Positions 1-9,200 of a stretch of DNA of 11,422 nt are shown here, piece by piece (position 1 is the first letter of the stretch; each line of letters begins with the position of its first letter). A program made the translations under genes and the position numbers. Source of the DNA: Candidatus Delongbacteria bacterium (GTDB lineage: Bacteria; JAGOEH01); assembly GCA_017997825.1 (NCBI GenBank), contig JAGOEH010000096.1, positions 1 through 11,422 on the forward strand, given 5' to 3'. The notes below the pieces were generated by a model. The model was given only the letters and a program-made list of their open reading frames with translations. It searched no databases and had not been told where the DNA came from.

Positions 1-3000
1 AGGTACTCCTGAACCCTCTGAACCCCTTGGATAAAAAGGATATCATGGGGGTTGATGGGCCCTTCGCAAATACGTTCTCCGACTTTGATAAAATCGCCGT
101 CATGGACCAAAAGATGCTTGCCCTGAGGAACCGAATAGGGATGTTCGACCGCATTTTCATCCATTACAGTCAATTTGCGGTACCCGCGGACAATCTTTCC
201 GTATTTGACGGATCCATCCACTTCGGAGATGATAGCCGGTTCAGTCGGAATTCTGGCTTCGAACAATTCGGCGATCCGGGGCAACCCGCCGGTGATATCG
301 CGTGTTTTTGAGCTTTCTTTCGGGATCTTTCCGACGATATCTCCCACAAAGACCTTTTCGCCTTCATTGACCAGGACGACAGTCCCGATCGGTAAAGCGA
401 ATTCACGCTTTTTATGGGTTTTCTCATTGATGATTTCGATCCGCGGATGGAGCGATCGATCCCGGGATTCGATAATGACGGTCTGTTTCTTACCGCCGGT
501 GATTTCGGAGGTTTCTTCATGGATCGAGACGTTTTCAATCATATCATAGAAACGAATCTGACCTTCGATATCCGTAATCAGAGAACTGGAGAAGGGTTCA
601 GATTCAAACAGCATCTGGCCTTCCTTGACGCTTTCCCCGTTATCGGTATACAGAACGGCGCCATGCGGAACATCATATTTATAGACCGGATTGTTATCGG
701 CATCCAGAATATGCATCTCACCCCGCCGGGAGATGACGATTTTTTGATTTTCTTTATTAGTGATGACATCCATATCTTTGAAGAGGATTTCACCGGAAAA
801 TTTGGAAGAGACTTTGGACTGGCTGACAATCAAGCTGGCCGCTCCGCCGATATGGAAGGTTCGCAGTGTCAGCTGGGTTCCCGGTTCACCGATACTTTGA
901 GCGGCAATGACACCGACCGACTCTCCCAATTCCACCATTTTACCGGTAGCCAGATTCCGGCCATAGCACAGACTGCATACCCCATGTTTGGCATCGCAAG
1001 TAAGGACCGAACGGATTCTGACTTTATCGATACCGGCGGCTTCGATGCGATGAGCAATCTCTTCGTTGATTTCAACCCCGGCTTCCACGATCAGTTCATC
1101 GGTAATGGGATTGCTTACATCATCCAAAGCGACCCGGCCGATAATCCGTTCCGCCAAAGATTCGATGATATCACCGCCCTCTTTGAGGATCGACATTTCA
1201 ATTCCGACAATGGTACCGCAATCGAATTCGGTTACAATCACATCCTGGGCTACATCCACCAATCGCCGGGTCAGATATCCGGCATCGGCCGTCTTCAGCG
1301 CAGTATCAGCTAATCCTTTGCGGGCGCCGTGAGTGGAAATGAAGTATTCGATAACACTCAGACCTTCACGGAAATTGGTAATAATCGGGTTTTCGATGAT
1401 TTCACCAATCTGACCGGTAATCTTCTTCTGGGGTTTGGTCATCAATCCGCGCATTCCGGCTAACTGTCGAATCTGTTCTTTGCTTCCTCGGGCGCCTGAA
1501 TCCGCCATCATGAACACCGGATTGAATCCGCTCCGATCGACTTTCAGTTTGTCCATCATGATGTTACCAATCAGGTCGGTAGCCCGGCTCCAGATATCGA
1601 TAACCTTATTGTAGCGTTCGCCATCGGTAATGATACCCCGATCAAATTGCTGGGTAATATCGTCGACATTTTGAGCACACTTACTAATGATATCCTTTTT
1701 TTCCTCAGGAACCAGCAGATCATCCACTCCGATCGACAATCCGGATCGGGTAGCATATTTATATCCCAATTCCTTCAATTCATCCAAAAACTTGACCGTA
1801 TGGTAGGTTCCCATCCGCCGAAAAATCTTATCCACCAGATCACTAATCTGTTTTTTATTCATCAGATCATTGATAAAGCCGATCTCATCGGGGATGATAT
1901 TATTGAAAATGATGCGGCCGATGGTTGTTTTGATCGGTTTTTCCTGGGTTTTGGGCTTGAAGAATACCACAGCGTGCAAATCGACGATTTCGTTAAAGAG
2001 CAGCGCTTCAGCTTCTTCATAAGATGAAATGATGCGGTCCTTGCCTTTGGCATCTTTGTTTCCCTTGGTCAGGTAATAGATACCGATAACAATATCCTGG
2101 GAAGGCAGAGTCAGTGGTTTTCCGTGAGCCGGAGAGAGGATGTTGTTGGCTGAAAGCATCAGGGTAGAGGCTTCGATCTGGGCTTCAAAGGATAAGGGTA
2201 TATGAACCGCCATCTGGTCGCCGTCAAAATCGGCGTTAAAGGCACTACAAACCAAAGGATGGATTCGGATAGCCTTGCCTTCGATCAGCTTGGGCATAAA
2301 AGCCTGAATGCCGAGACGATGCAGGGTAGGAGCACGATTGAGCAGCACCGGATGGTTGGTGATAACCTTTTCCAGAATATCCCAGACTTTGGCGTATTCG
2401 CGTTCCACCATTTTTTTGGCTGATTTGAGGGTGGAACAGGCGCCGGATCCGAGCAATTCGCGGATAATGAAGGGCTTGAATAATTCCAGAGCCATTTTTT
2501 TAGGCAATCCGCATTGGTAGAGATGTAGTTCGGGGCCGACCACAATCACGGTACGTCCGGAATAATCGACGCGCTTTCCGAGCAGATTCTGGCGGAATCG
2601 TCCTTGTTTGCCCTTGAGCATGTCGCTCAGGGATTTCAGGGGACGGTTGCCGGTGGATCCGCGGACAGCATTGATGCGCTTCCCGTTATCGAACAGAGCG
2701 TCCACCGCTTCCTGCAGCATACGCTTTTCATTGCGCAGAATCACTTCGGGAGCCGGAATTTCCATCATTTTTTTCAATCGGTTATTGCGGTTGATCAGTC
2801 GACGATACAGATCGTTCAGATCGGAACTGGCGAATCGGCCGCCTTCCAGAGGGACCAGAGGCCGCAGTTCGGGCGGAAGTACCGGAATAACGGATAGAAT
2901 CATGGATTCGGGTTTATTGGTGGAACTCAGGAAGGCTTCCACAACCTGAAGGCGTTTAAAGGCTTCCTCGCGCCGCTGGACGGAGGTTTCAACCTTAGCC

Positions 3001-3602
3001 TGGGTACGGAGTTTGGCGGATAGTTCCTCGATATCAATCATGGAGAGCAGTTTCCTGATGGCACCCGCCCCCATATCGGCGGTAAACTGTTTACCGTCCT
3101 TTTTAAGTTTCAGGTATTCCTCTTCGGGAATCAGTTGTTTTTGTTCCAGATCGGTATTACCTGGATCGATCACCACATAGGATTCATAATAAATCACGCG
3201 TTCCAATTGAGGAATACTGAGATTAAGCAGATAACCGATTCGGCTGGGATTACTTCTGAGATACCAAATATGAGAGACCGGAACGGCCAGTTCAATATGT
3301 CCCATCCGTTCGCGTCTGACTTTAGACAGAGTGACTTCAACGCCGCAGCGGTCGCAGATGACCCCTTTGTATCGAATCCGTTTGTATTTTCCGCAGGAGC
3401 ACTCCCAATCTTTAACAGGTCCAAAAATCTGTTCGCAGAACAAACCGCCCTTTTCCGGCTTAAAAGTCCGGTAATTAATGGTTTCCGGTTTGGTCACCTC
3501 ACCATACGACCATTTCCGAATGACATCAGGCGAGGCCAGTTTGATTTCCAGAGAGCGAAAACCACTGGGATTCGACTTTTTATTATCTAAGTATTTAAAC
3601 AA
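1..3602 (-). CDS. rpoC: DNA-directed RNA polymerase subunit beta' (RpoC), 3' end cut off by window edge
   Basis: Beta' forms the RNA polymerase active centre with beta. About 1200 residues are visible; the frame is open to base 3, so the usual last 100-200 residues are missing. The N-terminal zinc site is C68, C70, C83, C86. The catalytic loop NADFDGDQM is at residues 456-464 (bases 2211-2237), with the Mg-binding Asp at 458, 460 and 462. The second zinc site is C795, C869, C876, C879, each 19 less than the E. coli number. TFHIGG of the trigger loop is at 915-920 and TRDITGGL resumes at about 1100, so a roughly 180-residue SI3-type insertion splits the trigger loop, as in many Gram-negative lineages. 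The start is TTG at 3600-3602: an in-frame TGA lies seven codons upstream, no ATG lies between, and GAGGAGG sits 7 nt before it. It begins 22 nt after rpoB and is surely cotranscribed. The last visible residues (GPINPHDI to VQEYL) match the conserved C-terminal region. Confidence 0.98.
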   Translation of the reverse strand, partial: MFKYLDNKKSNPSGFRSLEIKLASPDVIRKWSYGEVTKPETINYRTFKPEKGGLFCEQIFGPVKDWECSCGKYKRIRYKGVICDRCGVEVTLSKVRRERMGHIELAVPVSHIWYLRSNPSRIGYLLNLSIPQLERVIYYESYVVIDPGNTDLEQKQLIPEEEYLKLKKDGKQFTADMGAGAIRKLLSMIDIEELSAKLRTQAKVETSVQRREEAFKRLQVVEAFLSSTNKPESMILSVIPVLPPELRPLVPLEGGRFASSDLNDLYRRLINRNNRLKKMMEIPAPEVILRNEKRMLQEAVDALFDNGKRINAVRGSTGNRPLKSLSDMLKGKQGRFRQNLLGKRVDYSGRTVIVVGPELHLYQCGLPKKMALELFKPFIIRELLGSGACSTLKSAKKMVEREYAKVWDILEKVITNHPVLLNRAPTLHRLGIQAFMPKLIEGKAIRIHPLVCSAFNADFDGDQMAVHIPLSFEAQIEASTLMLSANNILSPAHGKPLTLPSQDIVIGIYYLTKGNKDAKGKDRIISSYEEAEALLFNEIVDLHAVVFFKPKTQEKPIKTTIGRIIFNNIIPDEIGFINDLMNKKQISDLVDKIFRRMGTYHTVKFLDELKELGYKYATRSGLSIGVDDLLVPEEKKDIISKCAQNVDDITQQFDRGIITDGERYNKVIDIWSRATDLIGNIMMDKLKVDRSGFNPVFMMADSGARGSKEQIRQLAGMRGLMTKPQKKITGQIGEIIENPIITNFREGLSVIEYFISTHGARKGLADTALKTADAGYLTRRLVDVAQDVIVTEFDCGTIVGIEMSILKEGGDIIESLAERIIGRVALDDVSNPITDELIVEAGVEINEEIAHRIEAAGIDKVRIRSVLTCDAKHGVCSLCYGRNLATGKMVELGESVGVIAAQSIGEPGTQLTLRTFHIGGAASLIVSQSKVSSKFSGEILFKDMDVITNKENQKIVISRRGEMHILDADNNPVYKYDVPHGAVLYTDNGESVKEGQMLFESEPFSSSLITDIEGQIRFYDMIENVSIHEETSEITGGKKQTVIIESRDRSLHPRIEIINEKTHKKREFALPIGTVVLVNEGEKVFVGDIVGKIPKESSKTRDITGGLPRIAELFEARIPTEPAIISEVDGSVKYGKIVRGYRKLTVMDENAVEHPYSVPQGKHLLVHDGDFIKVGERICEGPINPHDILFIQGVQRVQEY

Positions 3603-3609
3603 GGAATAT

Positions 3610-3616
3610 CCTCCTC
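3610..3616 (-). promoter_or_regulatory. Ribosome binding site that fixes the TTG start of rpoC
   Basis: On the minus strand GAGGAGG lies 7 nt upstream of the TTG at 3600-3602. It is a near-perfect Shine-Dalgarno in the 22-nt rpoB-rpoC spacer. It identifies the TTG as the start, since no ATG is available near the conserved N-terminus. Confidence 0.85.
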
Positions 3617-3624
3617 GCAATCAA

Positions 3625-6600
3625 TTACTTGGTTTGGGTGTCCTTGGCCGGCGCTTCATCGTCTTCCAGATTAATCTTGATATCCAGAGCCAAAGCCTGT
3701 AATTCTTTGATTAACACATTGAACGACTCGGGAATGCCGGGTTCGCTTGGATTTTCGCCTTTGACAATCGATTCATAGATACGGGAACGACCGGCCACAT
3801 CATCGGATTTGACCGTCAGCATTTCCTGGAGACAGAAGGCGGCGCCGTATGCTTCCAGAGCCCAGACTTCCATTTCTCCCAGCCGCTGTCCGCCGAACTG
3901 GGCTTTACCGCCCAGAGGCTGCTGGGTTACCAATGAATAGGGGCCGATCGAGCGGGCGTGAATCTTATCGTCTACCATATGATAGAGCTTGAGCATATAC
4001 ATCACGCCGACGGTAACTTTATCCCGATATTGGTCTCCGGACAATCCATCATACAATGTCGTTTTCCCGCATTCAGGCAATCCTGATTTGACCAGCCATT
4101 TTTTGATCTCGGTAATACTGGCCCCATCAAAAATAGGGGTTGAGATTTTTAGTCCCTGATGAGCCGCCGCCCATCCCAGATGAGTTTCCAGCAACTGACC
4201 GACATTCATTCGGGACGGAACGCCCAGCGGATTGAGAATCACATCGACCCGAGTTCCATCGTCCAAAAAGGGCATATCCTCTTCCGGGACGATCTTGGAG
4301 ACAACACCCTTGTTGCCATGCCGTCCGGCCATTTTATCTCCTACCTGGATCTTCCGTTTCTGGGCGATGTAGACCTTAACCAATTGAAGAATTCCAGGAG
4401 GGAGCTCATCTTTACCGACGATCTTTTCCATCGATTTCTCATAATTCTCCTGGATCTCCAGAATCATCTTATCCACTTCTTCATAAACTTCAACCACTTT
4501 ATTGTTGATTTCCGGATCTAGAGTTAGGCCTTCTACCGCCGAGACGATATCAAAATCCATATCATTCAGCAATTCTTTGGTCAGTTTGGTATTCTTGCTC
4601 AGAATGACCTCATCCATATCCCGGTGGGTAATCTCATTGCTGAGTTTATTTTGGATCAGCTTTTTTATCTTGTTATCCCGATACTGTTTCAGTTTTTTCA
4701 GATTCCGCTCGGTTTCCTGCTCCAGCTTCTTGATCTTTTCCTTTTCTTCCTTCTGGGTGAACTCGGAGTTTTCCCGCCGTGAGAAAACCTTGTTATCGAT
4801 CACGATCCCTTCGACACCGGGCGGAACACGCAGGGAGGTATCTTTAACATCGCGGGCCTTTTCACCGAAAATGGCGCGTAATAGCTTTTCTTCCGGAGTC
4901 AGCTCGGTTTCTCCTTTGGGGGTAACCTTACCGACCAGGATATCACCAGCTTTAACATAAGAACCGATCTTAACGATCCCGTTTTTATCCAAATGAGTCA
5001 GCGAAAGTTCGCTGATATTCGGCAATTCACGGGTGATCTCTTCGCGGCCGCGTTTGGTATCCCGAACATAAACCTTGTATTCACTGATATGAACCGAGGT
5101 AAAGATATCATCCTTGACCAGGCGTTCGCTCAGGATAATAGCATCTTCGAAGTTGTAGCCGTGCCACGGAAGGAAGGCTACAGTTACATTGCGTCCCAGA
5201 GCCAGTTCCCCCTGATCCGTCATCGATCCATCGGCAATGATTTGATTCTTTTGGACCAAATCACCGATTTCCACAATCGGTCGCTGATTGATGCAGGTAT
5301 CCTGGTTGGTGCGCTTAAACTTCATAATATCATACAGATCGAACGGAAGTTCGTTCTTTTTCCCTTTTTTGGCCCGTTGCTCCGGAGTAATGATGATCTT
5401 GTTGCTGGAAACATACTCGACTTTTCCGGTACTCTTGGCTTTGATGACCGAACCGCTGTCACGGGCAACCACCTCTTCCATACCGGTACCGATGATCGGC
5501 GACTCGGACTTGATAAGCGGTACGGCCTGACGCTGCATGTTGGATCCCATCAAAGCACGGTTGGCATCATCGTGTTCCAGAAAGGGAATCAAAGCGGCGG
5601 CGACCGATACAATCTGCTTGGGATTCAGATCGATAAAATCGACATCCTCAGCATGGGTAATGATGAACTCGCCATTTTTCTGTGCCCGGATCGCATTGCC
5701 GACCAGACATCCGTTTTCGATTGGGGCATTGGCCTGGGCAATGACATAGCGTTCTTCTTCATGGGCACTCAGATACATAATGGTATCGGTAATCCGCGTT
5801 TGTTCAACTTTACGGTATGGAGTCTCCAAAAAACCGTATTTATTGACCTTGGTATACACGCACATAGACGATATCAATCCGATATTCTGACCTTCCGGGG
5901 TTTCGATCGGACAGATTCTCCCATAGTGGGTCTGATGGACATCACGGACTTCGAATCCGGCGCGTTCACGGGTCAATCCCCCGGGGCCGAGAGCCGACAG
6001 ACGCCGTTTGTGGGTCATTTCCGAAAGCGGATTGGTCTGATCCATAAACTGGGAAAGCTGGCTGCTGCCGAAGAAGGTGTTCAGAACCGAATTGATTGTC
6101 CGGGCGCTGATCAGATCCTGCGGGGTAATGGTGGTAATATCACCCAGACTCATTTTCTCACGAATACTGCGCGCCATCCGGGTAAATGCAATAGTGAACT
6201 GGGCGGAAACCAATTCGCCGACCGAGCGCACTCGTCGATTTCCCAAGTGATCGATATCATCGGTATAGCCCTGGTTATCCCACAGCATCAGCAGATACCG
6301 AATGGTTTCGGAAATATCCTTGATGGTCAGGACCCCTTCTTTTTCGCTCAATTCGAGATTCAGACGGGTATTCATTCTGAAGCGACCGACATCGCCCAAG
6401 TCATAGCGTTTGGCATTAAAAAACATCCGATTCAGTAACTCTTTAGCAGCTTCCAGATTGGATGGATTACCGGGACGTATGGTGGTATAGAATTTATTAA
6501 GGGCTTCTTCGGTATTTGCAGTAGTATCTTTAAGAAAGGTATTAATGAAAATCTGAGCACTGGGATGTTTATTGATATCGATGTACTGGAATTCCTCGAT

Positions 6601-7422
6601 ATCTTCCTCTTTTATTTTTTTTAGCAGGGCATCGGTTAAGAATTCGCATTCCTTGATCAGGATTTCTTTATTTTGCCCAAATAGCGGGGGAATGACATAA
6701 ATATTGCTGTTGACGGAGGTGATGGACTGGGTTTTGATGGTAGCGATGGGATAAAATTCTTTCAGAATATCATGGTATGAAGAAAACCCGATCGAGCGTA
6801 AAAAGGTAGCCAAATTTATTTTTTTGGTATTATCGATGATGACCACGCCGAATTCGTTGGCATCGATGATGAATTCGAGCCATGACCCGCGCTGGGGGAT
6901 GATTCTTCCACTGATAATATTTCGTCCGCCGGTTTGGGGAATTTTATCGAAGATGACGCCGGGGGATCGATGGAGCTGACTGATAATCACGCGTTCGGCA
7001 CCGTTAATGATAAAGGTGCCCCGTTCGGTGATCAGGGGAAGTTCGCCTAGGTAGACCTGTTGCTCGATAATATCCTTAATAACAGGCTCTTTGGATGCGT
7101 CCTCATATTCGTAAACGGTTAGACGAAGGGTGGCTTTCAGAGGAACGGAAAAGGACATATCGCGTTCCTGGCATTCCTGAATGGTATATTTCGGTTCGCC
7201 GACCTGATAATTGACAAAATCGAGAACGAAGCGGTTATTGGGATCTTTGATTGGGAAGATACTGTGAAAGACAGCCTGAAGTCCGCCGTCGATGCGATCT
7301 TCTGGAGGAGTTTCGCGTTGAAGAAAATCGTTATATGAGTCAATTTGGATTTCAATAAGATTAGGAACATCGATGACTTCCGGCAATCTGCCAAAATTAA
7401 AGCGTTTTAAATTTTGGGACAT
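3625..7422 (-). CDS. rpoB: DNA-directed RNA polymerase subunit beta (RpoB), complete
   Basis: Beta subunit of RNA polymerase, 1265 residues against 1342 in E. coli. It opens with the typical N-terminus (RFNFGRLPEVIDVPNLIEIQ). The rifampicin-pocket segment starts with GSSQLSQFMDQ at residue 452; D461, H471 and S476 correspond to E. coli D516, H526 and S531 and are all the sensitive-type residue. The signature GDKMAGRHGNKG is at residues 1028-1039. A Lys/Glu-rich, probably helical segment at about 880-1000 sits where many Gram-negative lineages carry an insertion. The conserved C-terminus (KSDDVAGRSRIYESIVKG) is followed by a short acidic tail. The ATG at 7422 is preceded by AAGGGG at a rather long 12-nt spacing. 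It lies downstream of the rplL-rpoB hairpin, so its expression is probably set partly by read-through there. The reading frame is intact throughout. Confidence 0.99.
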   Translation of the reverse strand: MSQNLKRFNFGRLPEVIDVPNLIEIQIDSYNDFLQRETPPEDRIDGGLQAVFHSIFPIKDPNNRFVLDFVNYQVGEPKYTIQECQERDMSFSVPLKATLRLTVYEYEDASKEPVIKDIIEQQVYLGELPLITERGTFIINGAERVIISQLHRSPGVIFDKIPQTGGRNIISGRIIPQRGSWLEFIIDANEFGVVIIDNTKKINLATFLRSIGFSSYHDILKEFYPIATIKTQSITSVNSNIYVIPPLFGQNKEILIKECEFLTDALLKKIKEEDIEEFQYIDINKHPSAQIFINTFLKDTTANTEEALNKFYTTIRPGNPSNLEAAKELLNRMFFNAKRYDLGDVGRFRMNTRLNLELSEKEGVLTIKDISETIRYLLMLWDNQGYTDDIDHLGNRRVRSVGELVSAQFTIAFTRMARSIREKMSLGDITTITPQDLISARTINSVLNTFFGSSQLSQFMDQTNPLSEMTHKRRLSALGPGGLTRERAGFEVRDVHQTHYGRICPIETPEGQNIGLISSMCVYTKVNKYGFLETPYRKVEQTRITDTIMYLSAHEEERYVIAQANAPIENGCLVGNAIRAQKNGEFIITHAEDVDFIDLNPKQIVSVAAALIPFLEHDDANRALMGSNMQRQAVPLIKSESPIIGTGMEEVVARDSGSVIKAKSTGKVEYVSSNKIIITPEQRAKKGKKNELPFDLYDIMKFKRTNQDTCINQRPIVEIGDLVQKNQIIADGSMTDQGELALGRNVTVAFLPWHGYNFEDAIILSERLVKDDIFTSVHISEYKVYVRDTKRGREEITRELPNISELSLTHLDKNGIVKIGSYVKAGDILVGKVTPKGETELTPEEKLLRAIFGEKARDVKDTSLRVPPGVEGIVIDNKVFSRRENSEFTQKEEKEKIKKLEQETERNLKKLKQYRDNKIKKLIQNKLSNEITHRDMDEVILSKNTKLTKELLNDMDFDIVSAVEGLTLDPEINNKVVEVYEEVDKMILEIQENYEKSMEKIVGKDELPPGILQLVKVYIAQKRKIQVGDKMAGRHGNKGVVSKIVPEEDMPFLDDGTRVDVILNPLGVPSRMNVGQLLETHLGWAAAHQGLKISTPIFDGASITEIKKWLVKSGLPECGKTTLYDGLSGDQYRDKVTVGVMYMLKLYHMVDDKIHARSIGPYSLVTQQPLGGKAQFGGQRLGEMEVWALEAYGAAFCLQEMLTVKSDDVAGRSRIYESIVKGENPSEPGIPESFNVLIKELQALALDIKINLEDDEAPAKDTQTK

Positions 7423-7450
7423 AGGTATACCATTCCCCTTTTATTTGGAG

Positions 7451-7488
7451 TTAAAAATAAAGTACCAGAGAAGGTCTCTGGTACTTTA
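7451..7488 (-). terminator. Hairpin plus U-run between rplL and rpoB, probable partial terminator (attenuator)
   Basis: Positions 7458-7470 and 7476-7488 are perfect inverted repeats (13 bp) separated by a 5-nt loop. Read on the minus strand, the stem is followed directly by TTTTTAA (7457-7451), giving the stem-plus-U-tract form of an intrinsic terminator. It lies 30 nt after the rplL stop and 28 nt before the rpoB ATG. A partial terminator between rplL and rpoB is known in E. coli, where it makes polymerase subunits less abundant than stalk proteins. The same role is inferred here. Since rpoB has no obvious promoter of its own, termination should be incomplete. An RNase processing site is the alternative, but the stem is short for RNase III. 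Confidence 0.75.
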
Positions 7489-7518
7489 AGAATAAAAGGT
7501 ATAATAAGGATGTGATGA

Positions 7519-7932
7519 CTACTTGATTTCAACTGTGGCGCCAACTTCCGCTAATTTTGCTTTGATATCATCGGCTTCCTGCTTGCTGGCATTTTCTTTG
7601 ACAGTGGAACCATTGGTATCGACCAGATCCTTGGCTTCTTTGAGTCCCAGCCCGGTAATGGCACGAACGACTTTAATGACCTGGAGTTTCTGGGCACCGA
7701 CATCCTTCAGAATAACGGCAAATTCGGTTTTTTCTTCTTCGGCCGGAGCGGCAGCGGCGCCGGCGGGGCCAGCGGCGGGACCGGCGGCGAAGGCCATCGG
7801 GGCAGCGGCCGTGATACCGAATTTATCTTCAATCGCTTTGACCAGGTTGGAGAGTTCCAGAATATTCATCTGTTCTATGATTTCCAATACCTTGGCTGCA
7901 TTTTCGCTTAAGGTGATTTTTTCGTCTGACAT
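7519..7932 (-). CDS. rplL: Large ribosomal subunit protein L7/L12 (bL12)
   Basis: The multicopy stalk protein that recruits translation GTPases to the ribosome, 137 residues against about 120-130 typically. Residues 1-40 are the dimerisation domain that binds L10. Residues about 41-66 are an Ala/Gly/Pro-rich flexible hinge, longer than usual and with a GPAAGPAG repeat. Residues 68-137 are the compact C-terminal domain, including the factor-binding helix region around 87-105 ([19 protein letters not shown]). The start at 7932 is preferred: GGAGGAG lies 7 nt upstream, and the N-terminus MSDEKITL fits the family. An in-frame ATG at 7956 would add eight atypical residues that include the Shine-Dalgarno itself. 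It starts 20 nt after rplJ ends, so L10 and L12 are made together. It ends in TAG. Confidence 0.98.
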   Translation of the reverse strand: MSDEKITLSENAAKVLEIIEQMNILELSNLVKAIEDKFGITAAAPMAFAAGPAAGPAGAAAAPAEEEKTEFAVILKDVGAQKLQVIKVVRAITGLGLKEAKDLVDTNGSTVKENASKQEADDIKAKLAEVGATVEIK

Positions 7933-7939
7933 CTCGTTT

Positions 7940-7946
7940 CTCCTCC
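7940..7946 (-). promoter_or_regulatory. Ribosome binding site selecting the rplL start at 7932
   Basis: GGAGGAG on the minus strand, 7 nt before the ATG at 7932. It lies inside the coding region implied by the upstream in-frame ATG at 7956, so the shorter start is the real one. A strong site fits the several copies of L12 needed per ribosome. Confidence 0.8.
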
Positions 7947-7952
7947 ACAATT

Positions 7953-8471
7953 TCATTTTTCTTGTTTGTCCGCCAACTGCTTCATGGCACAGGCAAAACT
8001 GGTTAAAGGCTGGTTAATCAAGCGCGCAAAATTGATGAGCGGGGCATTCAGGAGACCGCACAACTGACCGATCAAGGCAGGTTTGTCCGGCATATCCGCC
8101 AGAGCAACAATCTGTTTGTCAGTGATAGACGTCTGGGCCAGCACTCCAAATTTGATTTGAAGCTTGGCCTCTTTCTTGCAGTATTCCTTAAGAATTCGAG
8201 CCGCTTTAACGGGATCATCCTGAATAAATGCGATGGCATTATTCTCCGTCAGTCGTTCCGCAATATCACTCCGACCTTTGTCCTTGAGTGCAATCCGGGC
8301 CAGGGTGTTCTTTACGACCACATAGTTGATTTTATCCTGGACCAGTTTTTTACGCAGGTCATTAAAGGAATTGACACTAATCCCTTTGAAGTCGGTAACA
8401 AAATAGCTTTCGCAGTCATCAAACAGCTTCTTCAAGTCCTGAATTTTGACAACTTTCTGTTCTTTCTTCAT
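7953..8471 (-). CDS. rplJ: Large ribosomal subunit protein L10 (uL10)
   Basis: The base of the ribosomal stalk: it binds 23S rRNA with L11 and carries L12 dimers on its C-terminal helix. It has 172 residues, within the family range. The N-terminal domain shows the family pattern around residues 22-58 ([12 protein letters not shown], then [12 protein letters not shown]). The C-terminal part (about 135-172) is the predicted L12-binding helix. ATG at 8471 has GAGGAG 6 nt upstream. The start lies only 14 nt after rplA, so the L10 leader structure found before rplJ in many bacteria cannot fit in that spacer. It stops at TGA 20 nt before the rplL start. Confidence 0.98.
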   Translation of the reverse strand: MKKEQKVVKIQDLKKLFDDCESYFVTDFKGISVNSFNDLRKKLVQDKINYVVVKNTLARIALKDKGRSDIAERLTENNAIAFIQDDPVKAARILKEYCKKEAKLQIKFGVLAQTSITDKQIVALADMPDKPALIGQLCGLLNAPLINFARLINQPLTSFACAMKQLADKQEK

Positions 8472-8485
8472 ATCATACTCCTCGC

Positions 8486-9178
8486 CTAACTCACGTTGCC
8501 TGCAAAATCAATTTTGATACCAGGACTCATGGTCGTTGAAATCACAACATTGCGGATATATTGTCCCTTAACGGTCGCCGGACGCATCGATACGATTGTC
8601 TTCATAAAGGTCTCGATGTTTTCGGTAATCCTAATCGCATCAAACGACAACTTTCCGACAATGGCATGGACATTTCCCTGTTTGTCCGTCCGGAACTCAA
8701 TCTTTCCGGCCTTAATCTCATGCACGGCCTTAGCGATGTCAAAGGTTACCGTTCCGACCTTAGGATTAGGCATCAATCCGCGCGGGCCTAAAATCTTTCC
8801 CAGTTTGGCCACATCCCCCATAATATCGGGGGTTGCCACGACCGAGTCAAAATCCAGCCATCCGCCTTTGATCTTTTCGATCATGTCATCGCTTCCGACA
8901 AAATCCGCTCCTGCATCCTGAGCTTCTTTGATTTTTTCGCCTTTGGCAATGACTAACACGCGAACTTTTTTCCCTATTCCGTGTGGTAAAGAAACGGTGC
9001 CTCGAACTATCTGATCGGCATGACGGGGATCAACATTAAGCCTCATCACACATTCGACGGATTCATCGAATTTGGCAGGCTTAAACTTCTTGAGAATGGA
9101 AACCGCCTCAGCCAGCGCATAGCGTTTAGCCTCGTCATACAGCTTCCGATTCTCATCCTGTCGCTTTGATAGTTTCAT
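8486..9178 (-). CDS. rplA: Large ribosomal subunit protein L1 (uL1)
   Basis: L1 forms the mobile L1 stalk that interacts with E-site tRNA, and in several bacteria it represses its own mRNA. It has 230 residues, the standard length. The family signature [16 protein letters not shown] is at residues 130-145, and the conserved N-terminal block with FDESVE near 37-42 and the PHGIGK segment near 65-70 are both present. ATG at 9178 follows GGAAGG with 6-nt spacing. It begins 22 nt after rplK and ends (TAG) 14 nt before rplJ, so it is cotranscribed with both. Confidence 0.98.
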   Translation of the reverse strand: MKLSKRQDENRKLYDEAKRYALAEAVSILKKFKPAKFDESVECVMRLNVDPRHADQIVRGTVSLPHGIGKKVRVLVIAKGEKIKEAQDAGADFVGSDDMIEKIKGGWLDFDSVVATPDIMGDVAKLGKILGPRGLMPNPKVGTVTFDIAKAVHEIKAGKIEFRTDKQGNVHAIVGKLSFDAIRITENIETFMKTIVSMRPATVKGQYIRNVVISTTMSPGIKIDFAGNVS

Positions 9179-9200
9179 ACTACACCTTCCACATTAGGTA

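Noticed and set aside
414-1313. Plus-strand open frame (299 codons) opposite rpoC, and similar ones at 1647-2027 and 3135-3590
   Set aside because: Same codon-aligned antisense effect. The minus strand carries conserved beta' motifs throughout.
4993-6438. Long plus-strand open frame (481 codons) opposite rpoB
   Set aside because: Its triplets align exactly with the rpoB codons, so it stays open simply because rpoB avoids TTA, CTA and TCA codons here. The product has no recognisable domain and the opposite strand encodes a conserved protein.
7424-7431. Palindrome GGTATACC just before the rpoB ATG as an operator
   Set aside because: Only 8 bp, single copy, in a position within an operon where a DNA operator is unlikely.
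7399-7433. Eight-codon out-of-frame mini-ORF overlapping the rpoB start
   Set aside because: Its ATG lies about 1 nt from the only Shine-Dalgarno-like sequence, too close for use, and its peptide has no recognisable feature.
7500-7505. TATAAT on the plus strand as an antisense promoter toward rplL
   Set aside because: No acceptable -35 box at normal spacing; the AT-rich spacer makes a chance match likely.
7501-7532. Possible minus-strand promoter for rpoB (TTGAAA, then TATTAT)
   Set aside because: The spacing is 20 nt, too long for a typical sigma-70-type promoter, and it would fire into the terminator-like hairpin.
7933-7956. Upstream in-frame ATG for rplL
   Set aside because: It would add eight residues that are not family-like, and the real Shine-Dalgarno lies inside that stretch.
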